This document shows, one piece after another, positions 35,184 to 48,000 of a stretch of DNA of 64,000 nucleotides (the stretch's first letter is position 1; each line of letters begins with the position of its first letter). The DNA is from Sweltsa coloradensis (Eukaryota; Arthropoda; Insecta; Plecoptera; Chloroperlidae): positions 62,001 to 126,000 of the forward strand of contig JAMZAV010002018.1 of assembly GCA_024449915.1 (NCBI GenBank), written 5' to 3'. Made by a program: the position numbers and the translations under genes. The notes beneath the pieces were generated by a model, which saw nothing but the letters and a program-made list of their open reading frames with translations, made no database searches and was not told the origin of the DNA.

Positions 35184-38142
35184 CTGAAATAAGAAATAAC
35201 ACTGTTTAGTTTGACGAATTCAAAATTTTTAGGCCTATGTAGACCCTACCCGTAGTAGAGTGTGAAATTGTTACCTACAAATGGAAAACACAACAATAAA
35301 ATAAAATACAAGTAGGCCCCAGGCTACTGTATTCATGATTTATAAAACAAATTTACAGGTTAAAACAGTGAAACGTTTACCGGCTGTCAAGCGTGAAATT
35401 TTTGTGGTCATAAAAACCTAAAAGTGTTTCATCTTTTAAGCATCTGTGCATGTTAGGCAAGAATTGAATAGTATTGGCAAGCTAGTGGTCAATATAATGT
35501 ATAACGTTCGAACAAGTTTTTTTACTAAACAACAAAATTCAAAACTTCATGACTTGTTGATTATCATGACCAGGCCTATTCCTCGCAACAAGTAGGCTTA
35601 TTTCTTGTTTTTGACTAGTGTAGCATGCTTGAACCACACCAACAATTTTAATGATGTATGGTATTAATTAATTAGATGCTTAAAAAAGCATTAGACTAGG
35701 CCCTACTTGATGTAGGCCTAACACTCTTTTGTCTCATATGTATTTTGTTTGTTAATTTATAAATTTTCACTATTGCAGATACCTTGATGTAAGCAATGCA
35801 GAATCAATTGAGTTTGTTTAAATTATTTAAATTTAAATGTGTCAAATTGATTCAAAAGTAGGCCTAATCTTAATTTAGTATGTGCGTGCGTAATACGTTT
35901 ATATTTATGAAACATGGTAACATCGTGTAGAAGTGACCAGTGTGTGTATTGTAAATTTGTTTTTAGGCTACTGTGTACCGACAATAATGTATCATGTTTT
36001 TATGTAAACTGGCTAATTGAGCCACAAAATAAATGATGAAATAACTAAATAAATTTGCACAGGCTACAAATCATTATTTTAACATGTACCGGTACCGGTA
36101 ACCAAATGCAAATGCTCGCTCGAATTTATTTACATCCGTACCACACGACAGATAATAAGCACCATCTATTGGTGTCTACTGATCACATGTTATAGTTGTG
36201 TGTTGATTGGTGCTCGCTTACTTGCTCAAGCTAGGAAGTTGAACAAGTTGAACATATTTCAGGGCTTGCGCAAGTCTGAGCGAGCTGGCTCGACCATGTG
36301 ACGGCGAAGCTGTGCATAGGCCCTATGTTTATTTTGTGCAATTTCGTGCCATTGTTCAGGTCTATGAGAGATGAGGTGGTTAAATGTAAATGTAGGTATG
36401 ACGGACCAAAAATATTTGTTACCAGACTAGGATATTCTGAGCTTTCTATAACGGTGGGTCCGAAACTTTATTTTGAAACCAACGCTAGCACTAAGTAGGC
36501 CTACCTGATTTGCACTTGTGGACATTATTTGCAGACAAACAACATGTCTAAGAAGTGCCTAAGTGTGCAATGCTTATCTTTGAAAATATGGGTTTTTAAA
36601 TGTACCTAGGCCTATAGGCCTAAAGTATTAGCATAATGGCTTGATTCTTCCGGAAAATGGTTTCACTAGATAACTTAATTTTTCCGCAATACAACAAAAT
36701 ATTAGGAAAATGTAATCGCTAGTATCCGAGGATGTAGACAGATGAAATTCCGGAAGTTGTTATGAATGGTTTTAAATGGGAGAGCAGTCATCGCCCAAGT
36801 TGTTTGAATGGGAGACTTGTTGAGCGATGCACGGCAGACAAACCTCGTAGGCCTAGTTGACCATTGCGCAATGGTACTTAACTGAAGTTGGTAGTGCATT
36901 TCATAGTGCCAAAGTTTGTTACCATAATAGGCCTAGTGTTACATATAAGCTAAGCAGATAGTCTACTTTACTGTAGACCCATGGATATTTATCCAGCTAA
37001 TTTGTCTTGGAGACTGTTATGCTAGGCCTAAAGAAATTATAAATACTATGATCAACTACCTTCAGGTAAAAAATTTACAATTGTTGCCTGAGGCACTACC
37101 TAGCTTGAAACTATAAAATGTTGTGTAAAAAGCCATATGGAAGAATGTTTACATACCCAGCTTTGCAGCTACAGAAACTGTTGGTAATGGACACTTCATC
37201 GTTCGTAATTATTTCGCAGAATAACTGTCGAGGGGCATCATTTTTGCGCATCCTGGCAAAGCACCTGCAAAATAGTAATTCAATCAAGTCGGAGCTTAAA
37301 ATGTGGCTTAGAGTAGAGAAGGGTTGGGTTAGGTCCTAGGCCTAGGCTTAGCCTAATATTGGGAATGGGCAATAACAGGCAAAGGCAACTCTAGGCCTAG
37401 GCCTAGGCCTAAGAGGGTTAAAGATACCAAGGGGCAATTTAATTTATTATGGCAAGGTAAATTTATGGGTCTAAGCCTTCACACTAAATGATGACTTCAT
37501 AGCCTAGGGCTAGGCCTAGCCTTGCTGTAGGTAGATTGTCAATTTATGCCTAGGCCCCTAGGCCTAGAGCTGCTAATGTTCAGAATGAGCATGAGATGTA
37601 GAATGTAGGGCTAGGACCTAGTTATACCTACCGAGGCCCTAGCGAAATTGCGTGCATAGGGCCCTCGGATCTCCTATGATTTGGATGAAATTGATGTTAG
37701 CCTAGCCCTAGCATCTAGGCCTCCTAGGGTAGGGTCTAGCCTAGGCCTAGGCCTACAGTGCTAGGGCCCTAGGCCTAGCCCTAGGCCCTGGGCCTAGGGC
37801 CTAGCACAGGTTTAGGGCTTAGGCCTTGCACCATATGCTTTTACACGTATTATTAAGATTCACAGAATGTAGGCCTAGGCCCTACTTGACTGTTGAAAAT
37901 ATAGGCCTATATTAAATTAATTCATGTTCTTACCTTGCTTTGACAAGGGTGGTGCCGCCGCTTTTTTCGGATGTCCACACGTCTTTCAAATAAGAAGATA
38001 CAAACAGGTTGTATCCTTCTTTAAACAGTCGTTGACTGCCTTCAACGCCAACATACTTAAAATATGCGTTCATATTGAACGAAGTCAATTTTTTTAAAGA
38101 TTTTCCGAACTCATATTCCTTTAGAATCGATAGGGGATCCAT
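33980..38142 (-). CDS. SWIM zinc finger plus YqaJ-family nuclease protein of the ISL2EU element
   Basis: Three exons on the minus strand (38142-37934, 37264-37157, 35183-33980) join with GT-AG junctions into an open frame of 506 residues. The N-terminal part contains TSFNMNAYFKYVGVEGSQ. A SWIM zinc finger, CSCKAGQGKCIH (C101, C103, C110, H112), is completed only across the exon 2-3 junction. The C-terminal half is a YqaJ/lambda-exonuclease-like nuclease: RKVRLTASQFG (about 306-316), YGRKQE (347-352), GCSPDG (387-392), LLEIKCP (405-411) and YFQVQGQM (445-452). In ISL2EU elements a YqaJ protein accompanies the transposase; its exact job is not established. No stop or shift is visible, unlike in the transposase gene. 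Confidence 0.87.
35184..37156. other. second intron of the YqaJ gene
   Basis: It is non-coding and AT-rich. It includes the LINE tail at 35930-36060 and a few TAGGCCTA units. Short ORFs (36298-36498, 36702-36899) are unrecognised. Confidence 0.5.
35930..36060 (+). mobile_element. LINE 3'-tail fragment
   Basis: CTACTGTGTACCGACAATAA and TGTATCATGT resemble 1100-1140. They are followed by ATTGAGCCACAAAATAAATG and AAATAA-rich sequence, as in non-LTR element tails. Confidence 0.45.
37157..37264 (-). CDS. YqaJ protein exon 2
   Basis: It is 108 nt; acceptor CTATTTTGCAG ends at 37265 and donor GTATGT starts at 37156. It completes R70, encodes CFARMRKNDAPRQLFCEI and more, and ends in CSCKA plus two bases of a Gly codon. 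It is not an ORF with its own start; reading phase and the SWIM motif support it. Confidence 0.82.
37330..37890. repeat. dense TAGGCCTA cluster in ISL2EU intron 1
   Basis: Many CCTAGGCCTAGG-type units occur through this 560-bp stretch, mostly inside the first intron of the YqaJ gene. Confidence 0.85.
37934..38142 (-). CDS. YqaJ protein exon 1
   Basis: It starts ATG GAT CCC at 38142, has 69 codons plus two bases and donor GTAAGA from 37933. The start lies 90 bases inside the right transposon end, leaving a short 5' UTR. Confidence 0.82.
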
Positions 38143-38282
38143 GTTGACATTAAAATGTTTCCCAACTGTAGCAGAGCGCTCTCTTGAGCGCGGACGGAAC
38201 TACTTTAAGCTCCGCCTATCACCAGTGGTCAATTCCAATGCATGACTGTTGACGTTTACTGAAGTGTTCCTCCGAACATCGC

Positions 38283-38345
38283 GGTGGCTCAAATGGTGGA
38301 TTCAGTGCGAGTTCCGAACTTAACCAAGGGATGTGGGTTCAAGCG
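38283..38345 (+). repeat. weak tRNA-like head
   Basis: GGTGGCTCAAATGGTGGATTC (A-box-like, starting 38283) and GTGGGTTCAAGCG (B-box-like) sit about 45 bases apart, just outside the transposon end. Confidence 0.35.
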
Positions 38346-40116
38346 TTTTAAAATGTTCTTTTTATCCTCATATCAAACGATAATTAATTGTGCGAACCTT
38401 AGCAAACCAAGTATAACACGATGAACAACACCGCAAAGTGGTTCGCGTTATCAGCCATCAAAGTCCAACTCGCAACCTTCTCGTGGTTTGGCCCGTGAGT
38501 ATAAGAGAGTTTCACTCCCTGAAACTAATGGCGAGCTCTGGGTCGTCGTCGCCGCGTCGGGGAACTTTTCCCTTTTTTTTGACTACCTCCTCGACGGCGA
38601 CGACAATGACAACACGGACGGATGATGACACGGACGAAGACGACCACGACGTGGGGGAACCCCTGCCCTCCACATACGCTTGTGGCTGGTTCTGACCAGC
38701 ACAGGAATGTCCACCCCTTGTCCCCCCCCCCCCGCGTCTCCCCTTACGTTCCTACCATTGGAAAGAAGTATACATGGTGGTAACTCACACTTTTAGAAAT
38801 TGTTTTATCTTGGAGGTGCGAATAATCTTAGCGCCCTAAAACTACTAATACTAATCCGTTTTAGTCAATCAATACTACACCAGCTGTTGATTAGTATTTG
38901 TTTCTCAGTATCTTGTATCTACCAATGAATCACCCTTGTAAAAATAAACATGACGTACATTTAGCACTTTTACTTGTAGTACGTCACGTGATATGCTTGC
39001 CGGTCGTCCTAAGACTAGTTGATATGTCAAGACTTCTTTGACAGCCAACCTGGGGACAGGTCGTGTTTATGTTGTGTCGACCTAGCGCGTTCGATGGACA
39101 AACGCTTCACGGTACTGTTGACAGATTACATTTCATATTGATCTAGTTCTACTTCTAGTATATTCAAAGCTGTGGAAGTAGATTTATGTCTTGTTGTTGA
39201 ATGTTGACGCGTGAACGCTGTACGGCCACGTCCGCGTCAGTCAAAATAACGCGAGACAGAGGTGTGAATGCATTCGACGACAGCGATGTGATGTGCTGGC
39301 TTGTTCGGAAATAGGTGTTGGTTCTCCCCCTCTCTCGCTGGAGGGGTCTGTTTAGTGATGGATATAATGCATTAGATCTTCCCGGGGTAGGGGATGCGAA
39401 CCTCCGTCCTGGATTGATTGATTGATTGACGTTCGTGTCTGTATGTGACGGCGCTAATCGAGGGTAGCAAGACTCGCAAAACTATCATCTATTTCTAGCA
39501 AATGGTCAAATAGTAAGAACTCAATTGCGCTTACATGCCCAGTGCGTGACGTGGTCGAAAATGTAACGACTTAGGCCTTTCTTATCATTGAATAAACCAA
39601 GAGTGTTGTAACTATTTGACAAAATCGGAGCCATTAGCTGAAAGTGACAACGACGCTTGCTCTCCTGCTATTATAATAGACAGTCGTTCTCGTTCAACGG
39701 AAAAGGCGCGAAGGGAGGGTAATTTTGTTTTGAAACGTGGAAAATGGAACACATTTTGTTAATGGAAATGTGAAATTTTTAAATTTAGGCCTATCCGAGA
39801 AGACTATTGGCAGGTCTTGGTTCGATGCTTTTGAATGCGTCAGCTATTTTAAAGATCGCATCGCCGTGTGAAGTTTTTACTGGAGTACCTGTATTCATTG
39901 TGCTTTGCACGTTTCAGGATTCAGGCTCATACTTTTTTAATCGATGCAGGGGCAACGGACGTCCTAATGTAGTTTTAATTACAGCTTGTAGGCCTAGGTG
40001 TAGGTAGTAAAGCTAGACTTCCTGTTTATTTGTGAGGCATTTCCACTACTTCATTCAGATTCACACTCCTATTTCCATAGCCATCAGGAAATGCTGTTAA
40101 TCTTAGGTCTGTATTT

Positions 40117-40340
40117 TGAGCACATTTAGGGAAAAGTCGATTTCATCTGTAATCTTCAACATGCTCATTTCAATTTATGGTTATAATCCACACTTTTAGA
40201 TTTTTTTTTGAAGATTCACACTTGACATGGTCATTGATAACTCTACTGTTGAGTGCCCTAAAACAACACTAACTTGAACACATTAGGGAAAATTTGATTT
40301 CATCTGTTATCTTCAACATGTTCATTTCAATTTTAGCAGC
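40117..40340 (+). repeat. about 65-bp direct repeat, spacing about 160
   Basis: GATTTCATCTGT(A/T)ATCTTC followed by AACATG(C/T)TCATTTC occurs in both copies (about 40117-40183 and 40277-40340), with a TCACACTTGACATGG spacer. Confidence 0.65.
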
Positions 40341-41613
40341 ACTTGAACGAACATATTTGTTATCTTATCTCACCGGTATGAACAAATATGCCGTAATTGC
40401 GAATCTTATTTGCACTAGGCGACATTGCCGCCAGCCAACCCAACGTGTCAGAAAGTACTTGCTTGACGCGAATGTGTGAGAGTCGTGTGGGAATTATATT
40501 CGCGCGCTGGATCAACTGTCTTGATGATTGTAGGCTATCACACGCACAATGGACACCCTGACCTGACCTCCAGTGAAAGTCAGAGGAAATCGTGTATGTA
40601 TTGACCCCACCACGGTCTTGCAATTTGTCTACTCCCATACTTCTGAGTTCTGGTTGACATTACTCTACCGCTGTCCATAAGTGCATGTCCACTGGGTAAC
40701 GAACACCTTGTTGCTTGGACTGTTGGATTCACGGGAAGTAATGACATGCATAACAACAAGGAGTCCACCTGAGTAAAGGGCTCTCTGTGCATGAAGGCTA
40801 CACCACAGTAAAACTTGGTAACTTACTGTCATTTGTCTGACGACTGATGGCTTGATGTCCCTTGCTCCACACTGACTCCACTCATCTTACCTCATTCTCT
40901 TGTGACCCTACTCTGGCTTCTAGCCAACCCTTTCAATTGACCACATGGCCTCTACTTTACCTGACTTTACCACTTATTAATATGACCTGTCTGCCGACGA
41001 CCGTTGTCGAATCTCGAGTGACCTCTCTACAGTGCTACATGCACTTGCTGGGCTGCGCACTATCATAACCTCCTCCGGTAGCTGTTAGTCTCGTAGGTTG
41101 TAATCGTTTCCTACAAGAGTAAATAACACCGGTAGCTCTTCTAATGTGGTTTTAATGACCATCATGATTCATGCATCGCCTGCTATTCCTCACTCGTCAA
41201 TGTAGGGTTCATTCAGTACAGGAAGGATGTCCACATGCAGTGGAGGACAGCGCCGTGACGCCCGGCGATAAGCCTTATCTCGCGAGTTATACAGGGTTCA
41301 TCGGGAACTACCAGAACCCACATGTTGGTACGACTGTTCCCTTGTCACAATCTTTGTATTATGATCATTGACATGGCGTTTACTACATGTAATGTTGTCG
41401 AAATGGTTAATATAAAAACCATTGTCGCGTAATAGGAAAATATAACCTCCACTGTAGTTTATGTACAGATAGCTGAAAACCCCCCAACTCGGGTAGAAGT
41501 ATACAGGTCGAGTTAGTCGTTATAAGCAGTCGCGTGCGCTTGGCTGCGAGCGAACGACCGTCGCCCTATATAGTAGTGAGAGTGAGATACATTCAATGTG
41601 TCCACGAAGTTCA

Positions 41614-41658
41614 GTTCTCACTCCCTTACCATCACGCTGACGGTAAGGGAGTGAGAAC
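41614..41658. repeat. perfect 17-bp stem hairpin
   Basis: GTTCTCACTCCCTTACC (41614-41630) and GGTAAGGGAGTGAGAAC (41642-41658) are exact reverse complements around an 11-nt loop. The function is unknown. Confidence 0.9.
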
Positions 41659-44147
41659 ATTTAATTCCACTCACAGAGTTGTTGCATTACAACGTTCCGA
41701 TTGGCTGCATCATTTTTGGAAGATTATGATTTCACGTTGATTAATTTCTTAGCTGAAGACACTGGTCAATCAACGGGGAGAAATCACTTCGAGTTCGGGC
41801 AAATGAAATCGGAACTAATTTCACAAATTAATTAGAAGCAAACGATGATTAACAACAGCTTAGTTTGTAACTCAATAAATCTCTGTGCTTTTTTCCATAC
41901 TGATTTCGACGCCCTCATTCCAAAACGACGTAGGTATGCGGGAGTGACGTTCCACAAGGTGTACAATGTAGTTTCTGTTTGTCGTTTGTCTAAACTACAC
42001 AACAACTTAGGCTTAACCGATTGTCAGGTCAAGCAAAAGTTAAACAAAGCTTCGCTGTGTCAGATAACATTGGTGTTTTCGCATTAGGATGATTTGATAA
42101 GGTGTATTTCTATTGTTTTCTTATCGGCAAACATTTGTCGAACTAATTCTGGATTGTAGCTGAGCTTGATTGCATGGTCTCGGACGTAACCGTTCTCAAA
42201 CGTAGCAATTGATCTAGCGGATCTAGTGTTGATAGGGATGTGATTTTTGGGTGGGTTCTTCAACTGGCAATATTTATTAGTTATAAGGTAACCAAGTGAA
42301 TGTCTGGTCTAACCATTCTCCGGTAATGTTCGAGGTGGCAAGGCCCTTTATCGCTGCAGGCGAAACATTCTGCAAATTTGCGAGTGAGAAAGGCCTTAAA
42401 AACACGTTTAAAAATCGGAAATTAGATAAAGATGTTATAGTGATAATTGACTTTGAAATGAAAGTCGGAACGTCATGGAGGGGGGGGGGGGCATTCGCTC
42501 CCACCCTGTATCCGCCCCTGGCAATTAGTGAGCTTATAATTCCCATCCTACATTTAATCCTAATCCAAACTTTGCTCTTGGATAACAAATCACCCGTACG
42601 TACGTACAACACCACTTTCTTTTGCAAGGGGAAAAAATAAGCCAATGTTTATACTAGATATTATGTTTTGCTCATGAGGTAATAGTACACATTTGGCACT
42701 TAGCAAATAGCTGTTCGCTCGGCCAGGAAGCACCCGACCCGACCGACGTATATGAAACTTTACATAGTTGTCAGAGAAGCATACATGGACAGCCCTACAT
42801 TCGTATAGATAATCAATATTGTTTGTTTATCAGCCAGAAACAATTCACGGAAATGGTCATTTCGGACTTTTAAAGAAAATCCAAAATTGTACAAATCAAT
42901 TTATTTGTGTAGCGTTCACCTGAAATTTATTTTTCAAAAAGTGCCACTGTAGAGCCCCACAGTTCCACTTCCTTGACATGCAAAATTTCAAACAACTCTG
43001 ATGAAAATCAGCCGAACGAACGGAAATTTTCTAAACACGCGTGTCAGTAATTAATTGGTTTGAGTATCTCTTATCGAATGTATAAATTGAGTCCAGTGTT
43101 GCGTGTGCGTAGTAGCTGGAGGGCTTTGCATTTAGAAGGGTAGAAGAAAACACTTGTTTTCAAGCAGTTCCTGTTTTATGATGGCGGTGCGGACTGGTGT
43201 AACTAGAGGGGAGTGAAGAGGAGCAATAACCCCATACCCCTAATAACGTCACCAAAGATATCAAATTATAGCTTGCTTACGGGGTGTGGTTATTTTTATT
43301 CTGCACTTAGGAAATATCCTAGAGTAATAATGTGTCTAGGTGGCCAAACTGTTGGGCATAATATGTTTTACTGTCAATATATTTATTCAATCATTTTCTT
43401 GTTATACAGACATACCATTTAATTATACTATGCAAGGCATATTCGAATCGTTTCCCGGCCGCGGCAGTAAAATGTGTCTCTTGTTTGTATGTTGACCTTG
43501 AAGTGGTAAAAATACCTTTAAAATGTTTTTATGAGCTGACAATTAGCATGTATATTGCGTAATTGTATCTCAACTTTGTTGCAAAATATTTTGTTTGTTC
43601 TAATAGTAATGTCAATAGCCAGTCGAGTCGTGTCGAAAACTATGTCACTGTCAGTGAGTGCTTGTGCAATGGGATCGTGTCCGGTGTGCGGTCGTCTTTA
43701 TCTTGTTTATGTGGTGTCCACGCGTAGATTCCATCGTGTAGCAAGTGAAGTGTGGTGGGGCTTCAGATAACTTTGCTTTTAGTGTGACTGAGAACAACAT
43801 AATATATCCCCCTCGTGGGGTTGGGAGAAAACTGACGGCTCGTTGAAGTTTAGAGTTGTCCCATGTAGATGGTTGAGCAGCCCTGCCTAAAGGGAAAGCT
43901 GGGCATAAACTACAATTGTTGACTCTTTTAGTTTTCACATTTTCTTTCATATTAAATATAGATTCAAATTTGAGCAAATTTTTGTTTCTTTAGCGACGGA
44001 AATCAAAGATGAAAATATCGAAACATAACGCACCGACAAGTAGCATATGGATTTGACCTCAAACTTCATTGACAATATAATTTTTACCTTATGAGAGATT
44101 TCTCTAAATTCTAGTTCGTTCAAATAAGCACAAAATACGGTGGCATC

Positions 44148-45022
44148 AGGGCGGCTCGTGTATAGGTGCACAGGTTTACGTGCACCCCCAAATATTTGCG
44201 TGAACTAAATCCCAAATTTAAGGTTCGAAGCCAATCTCGTAATATTCCCAATAAATCGTTGGATTGTTTGTATGGATATTTGGCTGGCCCAGAGCAAGGC
44301 ATATTCGGCAAAAGTAATTCTGCAGTAAGTGCTGCCGCTGGGGATGACACTCTGAGTGTGCACACATTTTGACGTGGTTTTAACACGGAAAGGCCGGCAG
44401 AACAAGCCTCAGGTTGTCTTTTGTCATACAACGTCTGGTATAGCTGGGTTTTGTGCACGTGCACAAGGGTCAAAACCGTTACTTCCATTCAAACGCCTTG
44501 GTATTGTGCTCGCGCCATTCATTCACCCCCACACTCCGGCCAGTAGCCAGTGAAAGTTGTTCGCGACAGGGTTGGTGAAGTGAGATCAACAGCAGTTTTC
44601 AAGTGAGCGAAAAGTATTAAAATTATCGTACCGTGAAGTAAAAATTACTATAATATGACTTCGTTAATTAGCGATCTAAAAATAAACAGTTTCTTAAAAA
44701 CGATACGATGTGATGTTTTGAGGCGCGTGTTGGAGGAGATGGAGAGACATTATTCGGGTATGTAATATTTTAATCAAGCATATAAAATTAATTTTTTTGG
44801 ATGGTTTTCTATAATTAACAATTACATATAGGGGAGTTTTTCCCGACCAATAAATTCGAAAAATATACTCTAAAGTCGTTTTCCGGGTACTTCAGACCAT
44901 TAATGCCTGGAAAAAATTTCGCCTCCGGCGGCTGGGGCTGTGCCCCAGACCCCTTTGTTTCCCGCAGAATGACTTCGAAATTATGTGCACCCCCACAATA
45001 ATAACTCACGAGCCGCCCCTGG
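44148..45022. mobile_element. hAT-like non-autonomous element with 8-bp target duplication
   Basis: GTGGCATC at 44140-44147 is repeated at 45023-45030. Between them the ends read AGGGCGGCTCGTG and CACGAGCCGCCCCTGG, inverted repeats with a small length difference at the left tip. The interior (875 bp) has no transposase. The CAGGGGCGG-type tip is common in hAT elements. Confidence 0.82.
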
Positions 45023-45030
45023 GTGGCATC

Positions 45031-48000
45031 ATCAAATTCAAATGTACCTAATTTAGTTACACTCGCATAATGTACCAGTGAGACGTGACTTTTTCTGTTG
45101 TACTTGTACCAATTAAAATGCCCGCATGCCTTGTCTTATCTTGTTAGTTGCACCAGTTACATGGTGTTTTGTGTTGTTTTGGTGGTTAGTTTACTAGGTC
45201 AAAGTGAGTTGCAGCATTTCCCATGTTGCATATACTTTGTACCGTATCGAGAAACACCCCGGAAATGTATCAAGTCAAAGTTTTGATGTGTTTACAATCG
45301 TAATTTATCGTGAGGATGGGTAATTCCTTTCAGGAAGTAGATCTTTCCATCAATCCACATTTCGCCCAGGTGACTGATCTAGATATGGCACGGTCTGGAG
45401 TGCTTCACCCCCCTACCTGTGGCACCCGCCGTATTTGTTTACTCTGCCGGCCGGGCCATGCGGCGTACGTCTCTCGCACACACTTCCTGCTGCTACTGCT
45501 GCCGGCCGGCCGGCGTGGTGCGTAAGGCGCGTCGCGGCGCTCGTATTGATCAGCCCCGCCCACCCCTTGCCTGATGCGGCCTCGCTCACACTCTCTGACT
45601 CACTCATCCTCTGAATCAGATGTACACGTGTGTAGTTTCACCTGCACCCTACCCTGGCTGACCACAGGTGTGGTTGACGACACGTATTCACTGGGGGTGA
45701 ATAACATAGGTAGCCCACACAGGCCCGAGACACCTTCCCCCCTCCGCCGTTCCACAGATCTCACAACTCCTCTCAATCCTTGGGGCTGTCAACAGCAGAT
45801 AAACCTGGAGATTTATCCTGACTCAGTTTCACTCTCTCTCCTTCACAGGCTCGGAGAAAAGATCAAAGGATACAGAAGTGCTGTTTACAACCCAAATTTA
45901 GGCAAAATTACAGATCGTTTTGCAATTACAAAATAGTATGTGCGAAAATATATTCCGATGTGTTATGAAATTACACTATACGAATTATCCACGATAATTG
46001 CACTAGAAAACTAGACAATACTTGTACGAAAATCTATATAGGCCTAATCAATTTTAAAATGTGGCAATTACGCGTTTTCAATCGTTGCATGTTGATGTTG
46101 ATGAGGTTCTCAACCCCTTCTGGTTGGTGTGGAGCAGGGTTGAGTCTGGTGTGTCTAGTTGAGGAAGGTGGAGAGGTAACGGCAGCCTGGGGAAATCTCG
46201 TTACCCGAGTTCACGCTCGGACGGATGAAGATATCCAGGGGTAGTTTGTTGGTTCCGAGGTCGGGCGAGGTCTTGGTTTTAGATCTCGTCGATCGCGCAT
46301 TACACTAGGGCCTGCTCAATCGCGGCCATCTAGACATTCAATTATAATGGTAGCTAGCTATAGAGAGTTTAAGTGGCATTTATTATAGGGGTGGGGTGTA
46401 AATGAATGGATTTCGAGAAAATAGCTAGAAATGTGACTTGATTACGCGTGTAACGCTAATAAACTTGTATTTTCTTCTGTTTTCATTTTTATTAGTCCTA
46501 CTAAATTTGGAGTAGGCCTGTCTTGGGCATCATCCGAAGAGGATGATGCAAACTGTATGTAAATACGAATGGAAAAAAATTGGAAGTAGATTTCATGAAA
46601 AATATCTTGGGAAATATATAATTTTAATTTTTGTAATATTTTATTTCAAGATCGAATGATCCAAAGCCGTTGTTTTGTTGATTTTTTCTCCTTATGCTTA
46701 TTTCCCTTGTCAACGGAAGTCAAATCTTCGATAGGTAAGAACAAGAAACACTATTCACGTTCACGTTTGCCAGTCCTACAGTTGACAAAATCACATCACG
46801 TGATGTTGCGACAAGGTCAAATGAGATAAAACCGTTTTTCTACTTGAATAAATAATCGTTTCTTTGCGTTTGATAAGTTTTCGAAATCTGTCCTGCTTGT
46901 GATATGGTACAGATTAGCTACAAGGCGCTTGTTGACCTAATAAAGCACTTTGCTCGTCGTCAGCATGGCTCTATCGCAGTCACGACAGTCTTAGTTTTTA
47001 TTATGGATGGAATATATTCCCGACCCTATGGTATTTTTAGAGAGAAAGGTCAAAACACTGTGTTGATTTGTGGCTGGTGCAGTGTATTTGCCTAGGAGTG
47101 CGGCTTGCAGGGGTAGTTTGGAATGTTGGTGAGCGGTGTGGTCTGTGGTGGCTGATAATAATATCAAATACTGTGCCATTGCTAATAAAAACTCTGCCCG
47201 CTGGCGCTCAACAGTTAATTGACCATGTTTTGTTAGCTGTGTGTTCACTGTTTTGTCAGTTTCCCACCGGACATAAACTTAGCTATTACATTTGCTTGTA
47301 GCGGTCGTTTTGTTTGTAGCCAATTTATATAATTTCACAACCGTGGTACGTTTGTTTGCCAAACACTCATAGTTTACAGTTGATGGCTGCGCAAAAAAAT
47401 GCATACCTCATATGTTATTATTATGTCTGTCCTTTTCTTCGACCTCTCAATAACAACTATTCGTTAAAAGGATGGTAACAAAACAAAATGTCAGACGTAT
47501 AATTAAATGATTTGGAGTCGACCCACTCGAGGGACACCATAGGCCTACCTAAATAACGAAATTATATATTGACGTAGGAGTAGGACCTAGTTTACTTGTG
47601 GGAACTGTCTGCATGCTTGTGTTCGTGTAATATCCTCTGCTGAAAATCTATTCTTGTAACAGTAATAACAACTTTATAACTTACTTTTATAATTTATAAG
47701 AATAATAACAACTTTATGCATTACCATTTTCTATTTATAAAACAAAATACAACAGTAATCCTGATTTCATCGTATCGTAGCATAGCACCTAATCGAAGAG
47801 CTGTCACCGACCGTTGAATTGACCTGCGCTGACAGTCACAATGTCAAATGAATTGACTTATTCCCATTAAATATAATTTGCTCCCGTTTTGTTCCGAAAA
47901 TGACACTTCATAGTTCATAATATCATGTCGTGTTTAATTTCTATGTGAAAGTTATATCTACGACCCAGTTGCGTTTTTTTTTTTTGGGGGGGGGGGGGTC

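Larger units (their letters stand above)
30010..38231. mobile_element. ISL2EU-type DNA transposon, 8.2 kb, nearly complete
   Basis: The ends read TGACCAGTGGTGAT (30010) and ATCACCAGTGGTCA (to 38231). They are inverted repeats with one mismatch, each flanked by AT as a likely 2-bp target duplication. A second inverted pair, CAGTTGGGAAAC (30075-30086) and GTTTCCCAACTG (38157-38168), lies inside. Two convergent spliced genes fill it: a THAP/DDE transposase (plus, 30152-32419) and a SWIM/YqaJ nuclease protein (minus, 38142-33980). This two-gene content is the known signature of the ISL2EU (IS4EU) superfamily. A small TIR element (33349-33514) and a LINE tail (35930-36060) sit inside. Confidence 0.85.
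38346..44139. other. 5.8 kb without an identifiable gene
   Basis: It contains a poly-C run (38723-38734), a direct repeat around 40117 and 40277, a perfect hairpin (41614-41658) and a G run (42479-42491). It also has an isolated hAT-like right end (CTGTATCCGCCCCTG at about 42509-42523). ORFs such as 38438-38695 and 42277-42645 are unrecognised. Confidence 0.45.

Noticed and set aside
42277..42645. ORFs of more than 110 codons on both strands
   Set aside because: They run through a poly-G tract and a hAT-like terminus, so they are likely transposon remnants rather than a gene.
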